Assembly (NCBI GenBank): GCA_003152275.1
Contig: PLZU01000064.1
Location: forward strand, 5,767 to 58,500
Length of the DNA stretch: 52,734 bases
Source of the DNA: Actinomycetota bacterium
GTDB lineage: Bacteria > Actinomycetota > Thermoleophilia > Gaiellales > Gaiellaceae
Reading direction: 5' to 3'
In this document: in pieces, positions 7,403 through 15,958 of the stretch
Layout: each line of letters starts with the position of its first letter
How positions within the stretch are numbered: the first letter of the stretch is position 1
Notes under the pieces: generated by a model
Seen by the model: the letters and a program-made list of their open reading frames with translations, nothing else
What the model was told of the DNA's origin: nothing
Database searches by the model: none
Program-made: the position numbers and the translations under genes

Positions 7403-8665
7403 CTACTGCTTGAGCTTGCGCCTCGACTTCTTCACGAGCTTCGTCACAGCTTTCTTCGCCTTCGTTGGCGCCCAGGAGATCATCGGCCCGGCACACGCTG
7501 CTCGTCCTTCGGCAAAGAGCGGCGCGGTCTGCGCGTACGCGAGCTTCGGCTGGGAGACTCCTTCGCCGCCCGCCGTCAGCAGGCCGCTCTGCCAGCCGCC
7601 GCCCATGTACTTGCCGTTCTCGTCGCGGCCGTTGCGGTACTTCTCATCGATGAGCAGGAAGAGCTGGACGCTGACGACCGTCGGATCGCACGCGAAGTAC
7701 TTCGTGACCAGTGTCTTCAGGTAGTCCGCCTGCTTCTGTTCGCTGATCACCTTGACGTTCTCGGCGTTGACGTACTGGGCCATCCCGGTCGTGTTGGTCT
7801 GCCAGCCGATCTCGTCGACCACGAACGTCAGCCCGTTGAGCGTCGTCGGCTGCCCGGTGCCGTTGAAAGCGTCGTAGACGGCCTGCTTGACGCGGTCGAG
7901 ATTCGGCACGCCGAAGCGGTCCGGATTGGGGTAGCCGACGTCGGGCCCATCGGTCGGGCTGCTCGGGTTCGGATACGGATGCACCGACAGCTCGTCCATG
8001 ATCGGCGTCGTCCGCCCTGAGGCCCTGTATGCCTTGCCGACGTCGCGCAGGAAGACAAGCGGCTCGTTCGACGTGTTCGTCGAGGCACGAGGCGACAGGC
8101 CCATGGCGATCACGTTCGCAGCCGGGTCGGCCGCGTGGAGCGCGTCGTAGCACTTCGCGAGCAGCGCCTCATACTGGGGGCCGGCCACGTCCCTGCCGCT
8201 CGCATCCTTCTGCGGCGACCAGTACAGACGCGTGTTCGGCTCGTTCCAGACGATGTAGTCATGGATCCCCCACTGGCTGACCGTCTTCGCAACGAGCTGG
8301 GCCCAGGCGCAGAACGCATTCGGGTCGTGCGCGGAGCCCCTCAACGAGTAGAGCGAGAGCAGGATGCGCACGCCGGCGGCCTGCGCCTTCGGCGCGGCGC
8401 GCTCGATGAACGGGAGCTCGTCGATCGCGGTCGGGTTGCTCGGATCGAAGGCCAGCGTCCAGCGGTTCTGGGTGAGGCTCGCGCCCGCCAGCTCGCCGTA
8501 GAACCACGAGCCGCCATCGTCGGCGTACTTCGAAGCGTCGTCGGCGACGCCCCAGTTGATCGGCGGAACCGCTGCGGCATTCCCGCTGCCGCCCGTTGCA
8601 GCGCCGACGCCCGCGGCGGGAACGAAGAGCGCGCAGACAAGCGCGAGACCGGCAAGAACCTTCAT
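7403..8665 (-). CDS. Secreted glycoside-hydrolase-like (TIM-barrel) protein
   Basis: 420 residues: a Sec signal peptide (MKVLAGLALVCALFVPAAG), then a clan GH-A-like barrel. The likely acid/base glutamate is in YIVWNEPNTRLYW (~residue 145) and the likely nucleophile in FVVDEIGWQTN (~residue 285). The C-terminus is strongly basic (KKAVTKLVKKSRRKLK), perhaps binding cell-wall polyanions. It is a paralogue of the next upstream gene (same KYADDGG opening, NEPN and DE[IT]GWQ motifs). Substrate is unknown; an exported polysaccharide-active enzyme is the best reading. It has its own hairpin terminator at 7374-7399. Confidence 0.72.
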   Translation of the reverse strand: MKVLAGLALVCALFVPAAGVGAATGGSGNAAAVPPINWGVADDASKYADDGGSWFYGELAGASLTQNRWTLAFDPSNPTAIDELPFIERAAPKAQAAGVRILLSLYSLRGSAHDPNAFCAWAQLVAKTVSQWGIHDYIVWNEPNTRLYWSPQKDASGRDVAGPQYEALLAKCYDALHAADPAANVIAMGLSPRASTNTSNEPLVFLRDVGKAYRASGRTTPIMDELSVHPYPNPSSPTDGPDVGYPNPDRFGVPNLDRVKQAVYDAFNGTGQPTTLNGLTFVVDEIGWQTNTTGMAQYVNAENVKVISEQKQADYLKTLVTKYFACDPTVVSVQLFLLIDEKYRNGRDENGKYMGGGWQSGLLTAGGEGVSQPKLAYAQTAPLFAEGRAACAGPMISWAPTKAKKAVTKLVKKSRRKLKQ

Positions 8666-8779
8666 GATGCCCCCTCTGAAGTGACGACCTGGTCGTGCCG
8701 AGATCGGCCGCAGCCGGGCGTCTCTTTAGGGAACTCACCCGTCCGTCCTTTGACCCTTTCGGGTGATCCGACTCAGGGG

Positions 8780-10330
8780 CTAATGCTTTTTCTGCTTCTT
8801 CGGTTTCGGCTTCAGCACCTTCTTGCCGGTCTGGGCACCTCCACCGAGGCTCAGCGTGACCGTGCTCATGCGCGCCGCGTTCATCTCCGCCTTGAGGACG
8901 ATCGTCGCCGTGCCGGCGCCGAAGCCGGTCGGGATCTTGACCGTCGCGGTCATCCGCGGCGCGACGCCGTTCGCGTTCGCCGTCTGACTGCCGTTCTTGA
9001 AGGTGATCGCATACGAGAAGCCCTCGCCGGCTGAGAGCGCGACGTACCTGCCGCCACCGCTTACCGTCGTAGCTGCGAAGGGCTGCGGAGCCTGGTACGG
9101 GAACGCCTTGTAGTTCGGAACGACGGCGCTCGTGGAGTAGAGGAAGTTGCCCAGCGTCTGCCAGACGCCGCCGGAGCACGAGCCGTTGTCGGATTGGATC
9201 GCGTGCTGGACGGAGTTCGGCAGCGAGAGAGCCGACGGGCGCTCGCTGAAGTCGGCGCGTAGTACGCCGCTCTGGAAACCGCCGCGGTCGGCCTCGTCGA
9301 TCTCGTGGAAGATGTCGAAGGCGGTCAGCGTCGGCTCGCAGTTCGCGAGGTGGACGAGCTTCTCGTAGTCCTCGGCCTGCTTGGCCTCGCTGATCGTCGG
9401 GACGTTCTCACTGTTGAAGTAGCCGGGGAGTCCCGTCGTGTCGACCTGCCAGCCGGTCTCGTCGATGAACATCCGCGACGTGTTCCCGTAGATCGTCGCG
9501 CCCTTCGTGTCGACTGGATAACCCGGAAGCGTGGGCTGCGCGGTGCCGCTGAAGGCATCCCAGAGGGCGAGCTTCACGCGGGCCGCGTTCACGCAGCCGG
9601 TGTTCGGCCACGCATAGCCGGTCTCGACCTCGTCGGTGTTCACGTTCGGGTAGCAGTGCCACGACCACTCGTCGAAGAGCGGCTTCTGGCGGCCGCTCGA
9701 GCGATACGCGTCGCCGAGCGCCTTGATCCAGCGCACCGGGGAGATGGACGAGTTGCTCGCTGCGTTCGGATCGTCGTTGCCGCGCGGGGAAAGGCCGACG
9801 CCGATCACGTCGAGCGTCGGGTCGAACGCCTTCAGCTTGTCGTAGCAACTCGCGAGCACAACCTCCATCGCCGCGGGCGACGCGGGCTGGCTTCCGCTCC
9901 AGATCGGCTGCCAGAACCTCGGCTGGTTCGGCTCGTTGCCGATGATCACCTTCCGCACGTACGGATAGCGCTGCATCACCTTGACCGCGTAGTCACAGAA
10001 GGAGTCGGCGGCAGCCGGGTTCGTCGGCGCCTGCGTCGGCCTCAGCGGGTAGATCGCGAACACGACCTGGATGTGGTGCACCTGCGCGACCGGGACCATG
10101 CGATCGAGGAAGCTCTGGTCCTGGATCGTCGCCGGCGCGTCGGCGTTCCAGAAGACGGCGACGCGATTCGTCGTCGTCTGAAGCTTGTTCATCTCCGTGA
10201 AGAGCATGGCGCCGCCGTCGTCGGCGTACTTCGTCGCGTCCTCCGCGAAGCCAATCTGCGGCCCGGCAGCTGCTGCGCCTGCGTTCACGAGCGCGAGCGC
10301 GCCGATGACTGCCGCCACAAATCTGTTCAA
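8780..10330 (-). CDS. Secreted glycoside-hydrolase-like protein with C-terminal extension
   Basis: 516 residues starting at TTG (10330), the only in-frame start placing a complete signal peptide (LNRFVAAVIGALALVNAG) at the N-terminus. The barrel carries VIIGNEPNQPRFW (~residue 140) and MFIDETGWQVD (~residue 295), matching the catalytic glutamates of the neighbouring paralogue. Cys residues in CVNAARV, CEPTL and CSGG suggest disulphides outside the cell. A beta-rich ~100-residue C-terminal domain, absent from the shorter paralogue, ends in a Lys-rich tail (KKVLKPKPKKQKK). The same frame stays open upstream to 11266, but that part is antisense shadow of dgcN. Confidence 0.72.
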   Translation of the reverse strand: MNRFVAAVIGALALVNAGAAAAGPQIGFAEDATKYADDGGAMLFTEMNKLQTTTNRVAVFWNADAPATIQDQSFLDRMVPVAQVHHIQVVFAIYPLRPTQAPTNPAAADSFCDYAVKVMQRYPYVRKVIIGNEPNQPRFWQPIWSGSQPASPAAMEVVLASCYDKLKAFDPTLDVIGVGLSPRGNDDPNAASNSSISPVRWIKALGDAYRSSGRQKPLFDEWSWHCYPNVNTDEVETGYAWPNTGCVNAARVKLALWDAFSGTAQPTLPGYPVDTKGATIYGNTSRMFIDETGWQVDTTGLPGYFNSENVPTISEAKQAEDYEKLVHLANCEPTLTAFDIFHEIDEADRGGFQSGVLRADFSERPSALSLPNSVQHAIQSDNGSCSGGVWQTLGNFLYSTSAVVPNYKAFPYQAPQPFAATTVSGGGRYVALSAGEGFSYAITFKNGSQTANANGVAPRMTATVKIPTGFGAGTATIVLKAEMNAARMSTVTLSLGGGAQTGKKVLKPKPKKQKKH

Positions 10331-10416
10331 CGCCCTTGTCCCTTCGGTCGACCGCAGAAGCCCCCGCCCTTGACAGGAAAGCCGGGCAGGTTCTTTTGAG
10401 CAACCCCCCTTCAGGG

Positions 10417-11445
10417 TTATCCCATGCCGAGTACAGCGTTTACGAGCCGGGCGGCCCCAAACCGGACCGGATCGTCCGCCGGGAGACCCGTTTCGGCCGT
10501 CGCAGCCGCCAGCGCAGCCCGAGCGTCGTCCTCCGAGAGCCGGCGTGTGTTCAGCGCCACCGCGACCACCTTCGCCGGCCGGACGGGCAGCGCGAGCCGC
10601 TCGTGGAGCTCGACGAGCTCGCGAAGGGGTGGGATCGGGTGGGGGCCGCCGCCTGCGCCCTCGATCTCGGTCGCGCCCGCCTCGTGGCAGAGGACGAGCA
10701 GGTGCGGGACGCTGCCGTGGTAGAGCCCGAGCGTGACGCCCGAGTACACCGGGTGGAGGATCGCGCCCTGTCCCTCGACCCAGAGGAGCTCGCCCCCACG
10801 TTCGCTCCCCTCGACGACGAGCCGCTCGGCCGCGCCCGCGATGAAGTCGGAGACGACTGCGTCGACCGCGATGCCCCAGCCGGCGATCGCGATTCCGGTC
10901 TGTCCGGTCGGAACGAAGATCGAGCGCAGGCCGCGCGAGCGCGCCTCCCGGTCGAGCTCGAGCGAGACCGTCATCTTGCCGATCGCGCAGTCGGACCCGA
11001 CCGTGAGCACGATCGTCCCGGGCACCTGGAGGTTCGCCCCTGTCGCCGTCGAGAGATCGGACGGCGGGCGGCGCAGGTCGCGCAGCTCGACCTTGTAGCG
11101 GGCGGCCAGCTCCGCAAGCAGGGGATCGTCGGCGAGGAAGACGTGGAGGCCGTTCTCGATGTCGAGCCCCTTGGCGATGCAACTCTTGAGGATCTCGATC
11201 CACTCGGGCGGGAAGCGTCCACCCTGCGTCGCGACGCCGACGAGCGCGGTGGTCGGGTTGAAGCACAGTGCATCGTTGACGCTCCCGACGACCGGCACAC
11301 CGTCATCGACCTCGCCGGCACGCGTCGAGTCGAGGATGGCGACCACGTCGTCACGCCGGTACCGGAGCACGCCGCGCGCGGTCTTCCCGTAGTGCGGATC
11401 GGCGCTGAAGCCCTCGGCGAGCAGCAAATACCGAACGTCGGTCAT
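10417..11445 (-). CDS. dgcN: DUF1611 P-loop protein, DgcN-like (D-glutamate N-acetyltransferase)
   Basis: 342 residues of the DUF1611 family: an N-terminal Rossmann-like domain and a C-terminal P-loop domain with TVGSDCAIGKMTVSLEL (~residue 155) and the conserved FVPTGQTGIAI and WVEGQGAILHPVYSG. In a pathway reported from marine bacteria, DgcN acetylates D-glutamate and DgcA racemises the product. Its ATG overlaps the stop of the upstream enolase-superfamily racemase gene (ATGA), the arrangement expected for that pair. Family assignment is firm; substrate is inferred from family and neighbour. Confidence 0.8.
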   Translation of the reverse strand: MTDVRYLLLAEGFSADPHYGKTARGVLRYRRDDVVAILDSTRAGEVDDGVPVVGSVNDALCFNPTTALVGVATQGGRFPPEWIEILKSCIAKGLDIENGLHVFLADDPLLAELAARYKVELRDLRRPPSDLSTATGANLQVPGTIVLTVGSDCAIGKMTVSLELDREARSRGLRSIFVPTGQTGIAIAGWGIAVDAVVSDFIAGAAERLVVEGSERGGELLWVEGQGAILHPVYSGVTLGLYHGSVPHLLVLCHEAGATEIEGAGGGPHPIPPLRELVELHERLALPVRPAKVVAVALNTRRLSEDDARAALAAATAETGLPADDPVRFGAARLVNAVLGMG

Positions 11446-12428
11446 GCAGCCGCGACCCCGAGACCCGGCAGCTCGGACGGCATCTGTACGCCGTCGACGA
11501 ACTCCACTCCAGGAAACGGGTCGCGTGCGATCAAGATGTTGCCGTCGAGATCGATGTGGTCGAACAAGCTCGCGATGTGCGCTCCGGCGGCGATGCCGAT
11601 GCCGGACTCGATCATGCAACCGAGCATGCACCCGAGCCCGAGCGCGCGGGCAGCGTGCACCATGCGCACCCCTTCGCGGATGCCGCCGGACTTCGCGAGC
11701 TTGACGTTGATGCCGTGTGCGAAATGCGCACACTCGGCGACGTCCCCGAGCGTGTGGCAGTTCTCGTCGACGTAGATCGGAATCGGAGACTCGCGCTTCA
11801 GCTGCTCGTTGCCGAGCATTGCGTCGGCGGCGAGCGGCTGCTCGCAATACTGGACGTCGAACGGCGCGAGCTGCTGCAGATTGTCGAGCGCCTCCGCCGT
11901 CTCCCAGCCCTCGTTGACGTCGACCTGCATCGGCAAACCGGTCGCACCACGTACGGCACGCACGCGCTCGATGTCGAGACCATCTCGACCGCCGAGCTTC
12001 AGCTTCAAACGCTTGAAACGCGGGTCGACTTTCTCGGCACGCCGCGCCATGTCGTCCGGATCGCCGAGCCAGATCGTCCATGTCGTCGGCGGCCCCGCGC
12101 GGCGGAGGCCAAGCAGCTGGTACACGGGCCGGCCGAGCAGCTTGCCCTGCAGGTCGTGCAGCGCGATGTCGAACGCCGCCCGGGCAGCGAACTCCCGCGG
12201 AGGTAGGCGTTCCATGATTTCCTCGAGTGCGAACGGGTCATCGCCGAGCGCTTCCGCATGCTCTTCGATATACGCGAGCGCCGATTGCGGCGATTCGTCG
12301 TAGCGGTCGACCGGGGCTGCCTCGCCGTGCCCGTGGACGCCGCTGCAGGTCAACGTGAGCTGCACGACCTCTTCTTCGTCGCGGGCGCTGCGCGAGATGA
12401 CGAACGTCTCCGCGAGCTTCAACGTCAC
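11442..12428 (-). CDS. dgcA: Enolase-superfamily dipeptide epimerase / N-acetyl-glutamate racemase, DgcA-like
   Basis: 328 residues with the muconate-lactonising enzyme fold. Catalytic features: a KLKLGG lysine (~residue 145), metal ligands in QVDVNEGW, YCEQPL and VDENCH, and the second lysine in INVKLAKSGGIREG. This K...D-E-D...K pattern is shared by L-Ala-D/L-Glu epimerases and by DgcA racemase; coupling to a DUF1611 gene favours the second. GTG at 12428 is chosen; GTG at 12449 is possible. The frame stays open across the tRNA-Arg gene to 12653, which is an artefact. The first codons lie about 50 bp from the oppositely oriented tRNA. Confidence 0.82.
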   Translation of the reverse strand: MTLKLAETFVISRSARDEEEVVQLTLTCSGVHGHGEAAPVDRYDESPQSALAYIEEHAEALGDDPFALEEIMERLPPREFAARAAFDIALHDLQGKLLGRPVYQLLGLRRAGPPTTWTIWLGDPDDMARRAEKVDPRFKRLKLKLGGRDGLDIERVRAVRGATGLPMQVDVNEGWETAEALDNLQQLAPFDVQYCEQPLAADAMLGNEQLKRESPIPIYVDENCHTLGDVAECAHFAHGINVKLAKSGGIREGVRMVHAARALGLGCMLGCMIESGIGIAAGAHIASLFDHIDLDGNILIARDPFPGVEFVDGVQMPSELPGLGVAAA

Positions 12429-12476
12429 GATCCGCGCCTCAGCGTGCACGCGGGTGAGGCTACACTGGCCTTCCCT

Positions 12477-12549
12477 GCGCCCGTAGCTCAGGGGATAGAG
12501 CGCGCGCCTCCGGAGCGCGAGGTCGCAGGTTCGAATCCTGCCGGGCGCA
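12477..12549 (+). tRNA. tRNA-Arg (anticodon CCG)
   Basis: 73 nt: acceptor GCGCCCG/CGGGCGC, D-arm GCTC...GAGC, anticodon stem CGCGC/GCGCG with loop CTCCGGA (anticodon CCG), T-arm GCAGG TTCGAAT CCTGC, discriminator A. CCA is not encoded. A plausible -10, TACACT, lies at 12461-12466. Confidence 0.97.
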
Positions 12550-12627
12550 TCGAGGAGTGGCAGGGGGGTTCTCCGGGGTAGACTGCCAACATGCCCGTGT
12601 TGTCGACCATCGACCCCCTCAGTACAA

Positions 12628-12792
12628 GTGCCGAGCCTGCCCCGCATCCGCACACGCCGTGCCGGGCCGCCGCCGCGCGCCGTCGATGTCGCACAGCGCC
12701 CGCGGCTCGCTGAGCTCCAATCCGAAGAGCTCTTCCCCGTCTACAACGCGTCCGTAGGCCGCCTCGACGCGGGCGAGCTCGACGTCGTATGA
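12628..12792 (+). CDS. Small hypothetical protein
   Basis: A 54-codon frame from GTG to a TGA three bases before the Shine-Dalgarno of the next gene. Third positions are mostly G or C and the second half (RLAELQSEELFPVYNAS) looks protein-like, which suggests a real small gene leading into the MgtE_N/CBS operon. It was found by codon pattern only. No family is recognised and no start signal decides the 5' end. Confidence 0.35.
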   Translation: MPSLPRIRTRRAGPPPRAVDVAQRPRLAELQSEELFPVYNASVGRLDAGELDVV

Positions 12793-12808
12793 GCAAGGAG
12801 GGGTATCG

Positions 12809-14080
12809 ATGGCCACGCTCGCGCCGTCCACACCGCACGTGCTGCACCTCTCGCTCGTCGTCGGCGGCGCGCTGCTCGACGACGCGGGCGAGCGCGTCGG
12901 CCGCGTCGACGATCTGATCGTCCGGCTCGAGGGCGAGGAGTACCCGCCGGTGAGCGGGGTCGTCGCCACAGTCGCAGGCCGGCAGGTCTTCGTCCCGTGG
13001 GCTTCAATCGCCGAGATCGCCGAGGGCCGCGTCATGCTGCGCGAGGAGCGCATCGACCTGCAGCACTTTCGGCGACGCGCCGGCGAAGTGCTGCTCCGTA
13101 AAGACGTGCTCGACCGCCAGTTGATCAACATCGACGGCGCCCGTCTCGTCCGCGCCAACGAGATCGAGCTTGTCCGGCTCGACGGGTGGTACCGCGTCGT
13201 CGGCGTCGACGTCAGCTTCCGCGGCCTCGTCCGCCGGCTCCTCCCGCACGCCTTCGCGGAGCGCATCGCGGCCGGCGAATTCCTCGACTGGGCCTCGATC
13301 GAGCCATTCACGGGGCACGTCCCGACCGTGCGGCTCAGGGTGCCGCACCCGAAGCTCGCCCGCCTCCACCCCGCACAGCTGGCGGATCTGGTCGAAGCCG
13401 CGTCGCATCGAGAGGGAGAGGAGATCATCGAAGCGGTGCGCACCGACCCGGAGCTCGAGGCGGATCTCTTCGAGGAGCTCGAAGACAAACACCAGCTCGA
13501 GTTCGTCGAGGACCGCAGCGACGCGGAGATCGCCCAGCTGCTCGGCCGGATGGAGGTCGACGATGCCGCCGACCTCGTCCTCCAGCTGCCGGAGGAGCGG
13601 CGCGAGGACGTCGTCGCCCTGCTGTCGCCCGTGCAAGCTCGGCGCGTGCGCACGCTGCTCGGTTACGACCCTGCGACGGCGGGCGGTTTGATGAGCCCCG
13701 AGTTCGTCTGCCTGCACGCCGAGGCGACGCGCGAGGAAGCGCTCGAGCGGGTGCAGCAGTCGAAGGTGCACGCCGACGGAGTGTCCTGGGTGTTTGCGCT
13801 GACTGCGCGCGGCCGCCTACAAGGCGGAGTGCCACTCGCCGATCTCCTCCGTGCTGAGCCCGGCACGCATCTCGTGGAAGTAGTGCGCTCGGTGCAACGG
13901 GTCTCACCGGATGCTGACCTGGAGGAGGTCGCGCGCCTCATGACCGACTTCGATCTCACCGTCGTTCCGGTGGTTGACGCCGGCGAGACCCTGCTCGGGA
14001 TCGTCACGGTCGACGACGTTCTCGAGCTCGTTCTGCCCGAGAGCTGGCGCCGCCGCTTCAACATCCTCGGCGGCGGCTGA
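12809..14080 (+). CDS. PRC-barrel / MgtE_N / CBS-domain protein (Mg2+-sensing partner)
   Basis: 423 residues without membrane segments. Two PRC-barrel-like repeats (~15-170; LLDDAGERVGRVDDLIV) are followed by an MgtE intracellular N-domain (~175-290; LADLVEAASHREGEEI, VLQLPEERREDVVALLS) and a CBS pair (~295-423; DLTVVPVVDAGETLLGIVTVDDVLELV). In MgtE these cytosolic domains sense Mg2+ and gate the channel; here the channel part is missing. The next gene, 7 bp downstream, is an NRAMP-related transporter, so this protein probably senses Mg2+ or another divalent ion for that partner. A good AAGGAGGGG precedes ATG. Confidence 0.85.
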   Translation: MATLAPSTPHVLHLSLVVGGALLDDAGERVGRVDDLIVRLEGEEYPPVSGVVATVAGRQVFVPWASIAEIAEGRVMLREERIDLQHFRRRAGEVLLRKDVLDRQLINIDGARLVRANEIELVRLDGWYRVVGVDVSFRGLVRRLLPHAFAERIAAGEFLDWASIEPFTGHVPTVRLRVPHPKLARLHPAQLADLVEAASHREGEEIIEAVRTDPELEADLFEELEDKHQLEFVEDRSDAEIAQLLGRMEVDDAADLVLQLPEERREDVVALLSPVQARRVRTLLGYDPATAGGLMSPEFVCLHAEATREEALERVQQSKVHADGVSWVFALTARGRLQGGVPLADLLRAEPGTHLVEVVRSVQRVSPDADLEEVARLMTDFDLTVVPVVDAGETLLGIVTVDDVLELVLPESWRRRFNILGGG

Positions 14081-14087
14081 GCGGACG

Positions 14088-15356
14088 ATGACCCGTTTCA
14101 TCGGTCGCCTCGGCCTGCGAAACCAGGCGTCGATCCGGATGCTCGCCGTCTTCGGCGTGCTCGGGCCGGGCCTCGTCGCCGCGAACGCGGGCAACGATGC
14201 GGGCGGCGTCGCGACATACGCATCGGTCGGCGCGAAGTACGGCTACGACCTGCTCTGGATGATGGTGCTGATCACCGTCAGCCTCGTCGTCGTCCAGGAG
14301 ATGGCGGCGCGTATGGGCGCGGTGACTGGCAAGGGCCTGGCCGAGTTGATTCGGGAGCACTACGGGCCCCGCTGGTCGATCCTGTCGACGGTTTCCGTTC
14401 TCCTTGCGAACCTTGGCATCTGTATCTCGGAGTTCGTAGGCATCTCCGCCGCGATCGGCCTGGCGCACGTTCCCGCGCAAGTGTCGGTTCCCGTGGCCGC
14501 AGTTGTCATCTGGCTGCTCGTCGTGCGCGGCACGTACAAGATCGCCCAGCGCGTGTTCATCGCAATGACGATCCCGTTCTTCGCCTATCCGCTTGCAGCG
14601 ATTCTCGCGCACCCCGACTGGAGCGCCGTCGGAAAGGCGGTCGTCGTTCCGCATATCCAGTTCAACTCGCCGTATCTCCTCCTGTTCGTCGCGACGGCGG
14701 GAACGACGATCACGCCGTTCATGCAGCTCTATCTGCAGTCGGCTGTCGTCGAACGCGGGCTCGGACCCGAGGACATCCCGGCTGAGCGCGCCGAGGTGGT
14801 CTCGGCGTCGATCTTCGCGAACCTGATCGCGTGCTTCATCATCATCGCCACCGGCGCGACGCTGTATGTCCACGGCGAGCGCACCGTCTCGAGCGCCGCC
14901 GACGCTGCGCGGGCGCTCGCTCCCTTGGCCGGCCGATTCGCCGAGGCGCTCTTCGCCGTGGGCCTGCTCGGTGCGAGCCTGCTCGCCGCGGCGATCCTGC
15001 CGGTGACCGCGGCCTACGTGATCGCCGAAACGTTCGGGTTCGAGAAGGGGATCTCCCGGCGGCCGCGCGAAGCGCCGGTCTTCGTCGCGGTGATCACTGT
15101 GCTCATCGGGATCAGCGCCGCGGTCGCGATGATCCCGGGCGTCCCCGTGATCAAGCTTCTCGTGCTCGTGCAGGTGGTGAACGGCGCCCTGCTGCCGGTG
15201 ACTCTCTTCTTCGTGTGGCGACTCGCACGAAATCGCGAGTTGATGGGCAGCTATCGCAACGGCCCTGTTTTCGACCTCCTCGCCGGCGCGACGGTCGCGG
15301 CGACATCAGCGCTTTCGCTCGTCCTGCTCGTGGTCACGCTGACCGGCAACGCCTGA
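14088..15356 (+). CDS. NRAMP (SLC11)-related divalent metal transporter
   Basis: 422 residues, about 11 membrane helices. The TM1 region reads GPGLVAANAGNDAGGVATYA where classical Mn/Fe NRAMPs have DPGN. The TM6 region reads TAGTTITPFMQLYLQS where they have a metal-coordinating Met followed by Pro-His. Loss of that Met and His is the hallmark reported for NRAMP-related Mg2+ transporters. Together with the adjacent MgtE_N/CBS gene this points to Mg2+ uptake, though other hard cations such as Al3+ are possible. ATG at 14088 lies 7 bp past the preceding stop, so the two are one operon. Confidence 0.85.
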   Translation: MTRFIGRLGLRNQASIRMLAVFGVLGPGLVAANAGNDAGGVATYASVGAKYGYDLLWMMVLITVSLVVVQEMAARMGAVTGKGLAELIREHYGPRWSILSTVSVLLANLGICISEFVGISAAIGLAHVPAQVSVPVAAVVIWLLVVRGTYKIAQRVFIAMTIPFFAYPLAAILAHPDWSAVGKAVVVPHIQFNSPYLLLFVATAGTTITPFMQLYLQSAVVERGLGPEDIPAERAEVVSASIFANLIACFIIIATGATLYVHGERTVSSAADAARALAPLAGRFAEALFAVGLLGASLLAAAILPVTAAYVIAETFGFEKGISRRPREAPVFVAVITVLIGISAAVAMIPGVPVIKLLVLVQVVNGALLPVTLFFVWRLARNRELMGSYRNGPVFDLLAGATVAATSALSLVLLVVTLTGNA

Positions 15357-15378
15357 GGGGATCCTCTACGCTCGCGCG

Positions 15379-15858
15379 ATGGAGCGGCTGTGGGCGCCGT
15401 GGCGCCTCGAATACGTCCAGGGAGCGGACGAGCAGGATGGCTGCGTCTTCTGCCGGGCTGCCGACGGCGACGATGAAGAACAGCTCGTCGTGTACCGCGG
15501 CGAGCGCGCGTTCGTGCTGCTGAACAAGTTCCCGTACTCGTCGGGCCACCTGCTCGTCGCGCCGTACCGGCACGGGCTCAACTTCGACGACCTCGACGAC
15601 GCCGAGATACTCGAGATCCACCGGCTCGGTGCGCACGGGCTCGGCGCGCTTCGTTCGGTCTACAAGCCGGAGGGCTTCAACCTCGGCTGGAACATCGGGC
15701 GCATCGCCGGCGCGGGTATCCCCGACCACGGGCACCTGCACGTGGTGCCGCGCTGGAGCGGCGACACGAACTTCATGCCGGTGCTCGGCGACGTCAAGGT
15801 GATTCCCGAGCACCTGATCGCGACGCGAGCTCGTCTCGCAGCGGCTTGGCCTCGCTGA
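15379..15858 (+). CDS. HIT-family nucleotide hydrolase/phosphorylase
   Basis: 159 residues. CVFCRAA near residue 23 can hold a zinc ion; the histidine-triad active site is DHGHLHVVPRW near residue 120; LNKFPYSSGHLLVAPYRH is the usual nucleotide-binding region. Actinobacterial homologues act as Ap4A phosphorylase or AMP-lysine hydrolases, and the exact substrate is unknown. It begins 22 bp after the transporter gene and may be cotranscribed. Length and motifs are normal. Confidence 0.9.
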   Translation: MERLWAPWRLEYVQGADEQDGCVFCRAADGDDEEQLVVYRGERAFVLLNKFPYSSGHLLVAPYRHGLNFDDLDDAEILEIHRLGAHGLGALRSVYKPEGFNLGWNIGRIAGAGIPDHGHLHVVPRWSGDTNFMPVLGDVKVIPEHLIATRARLAAAWPR

Positions 15859-15916
15859 CGCCACCGTGCTCGGCAGTCAGTCGGGTCTCAAATCGGTGGT
15901 TTCCCGGATGCTTTGG

Positions 15917-15951
15917 TGCTCCCTTCGGGTGAGCAAGAAGCACGAAGGGAG
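15917..15951 (+). promoter_or_regulatory. Two mutually exclusive hairpins over the GYD-gene ribosome site
   Basis: CTCCCTTCG (15919-15927) pairs perfectly with CGAAGGGAG (15943-15951), whose end is the GGGAGG Shine-Dalgarno. An alternative stem uses TGCTCCC (15917-15923) with GGG-T-GAGCA (15927-15935) and would free the site. This is a structure read by eye; folding energies were not computed. Confidence 0.45.
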
Positions 15952-15958
15952 GTGAACC

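Noticed and set aside
8666-8779. A riboswitch before the secreted glycosidase
   Set aside because: The leader has GC-rich pairing potential but none of the conserved cores of c-di-GMP or c-di-AMP riboswitches.
8780-11266. An 828-codon frame joining the second glycosidase to upstream sequence
   Set aside because: The part above 10330 is a shadow of dgcN; a signal peptide begins at the TTG at 10330.
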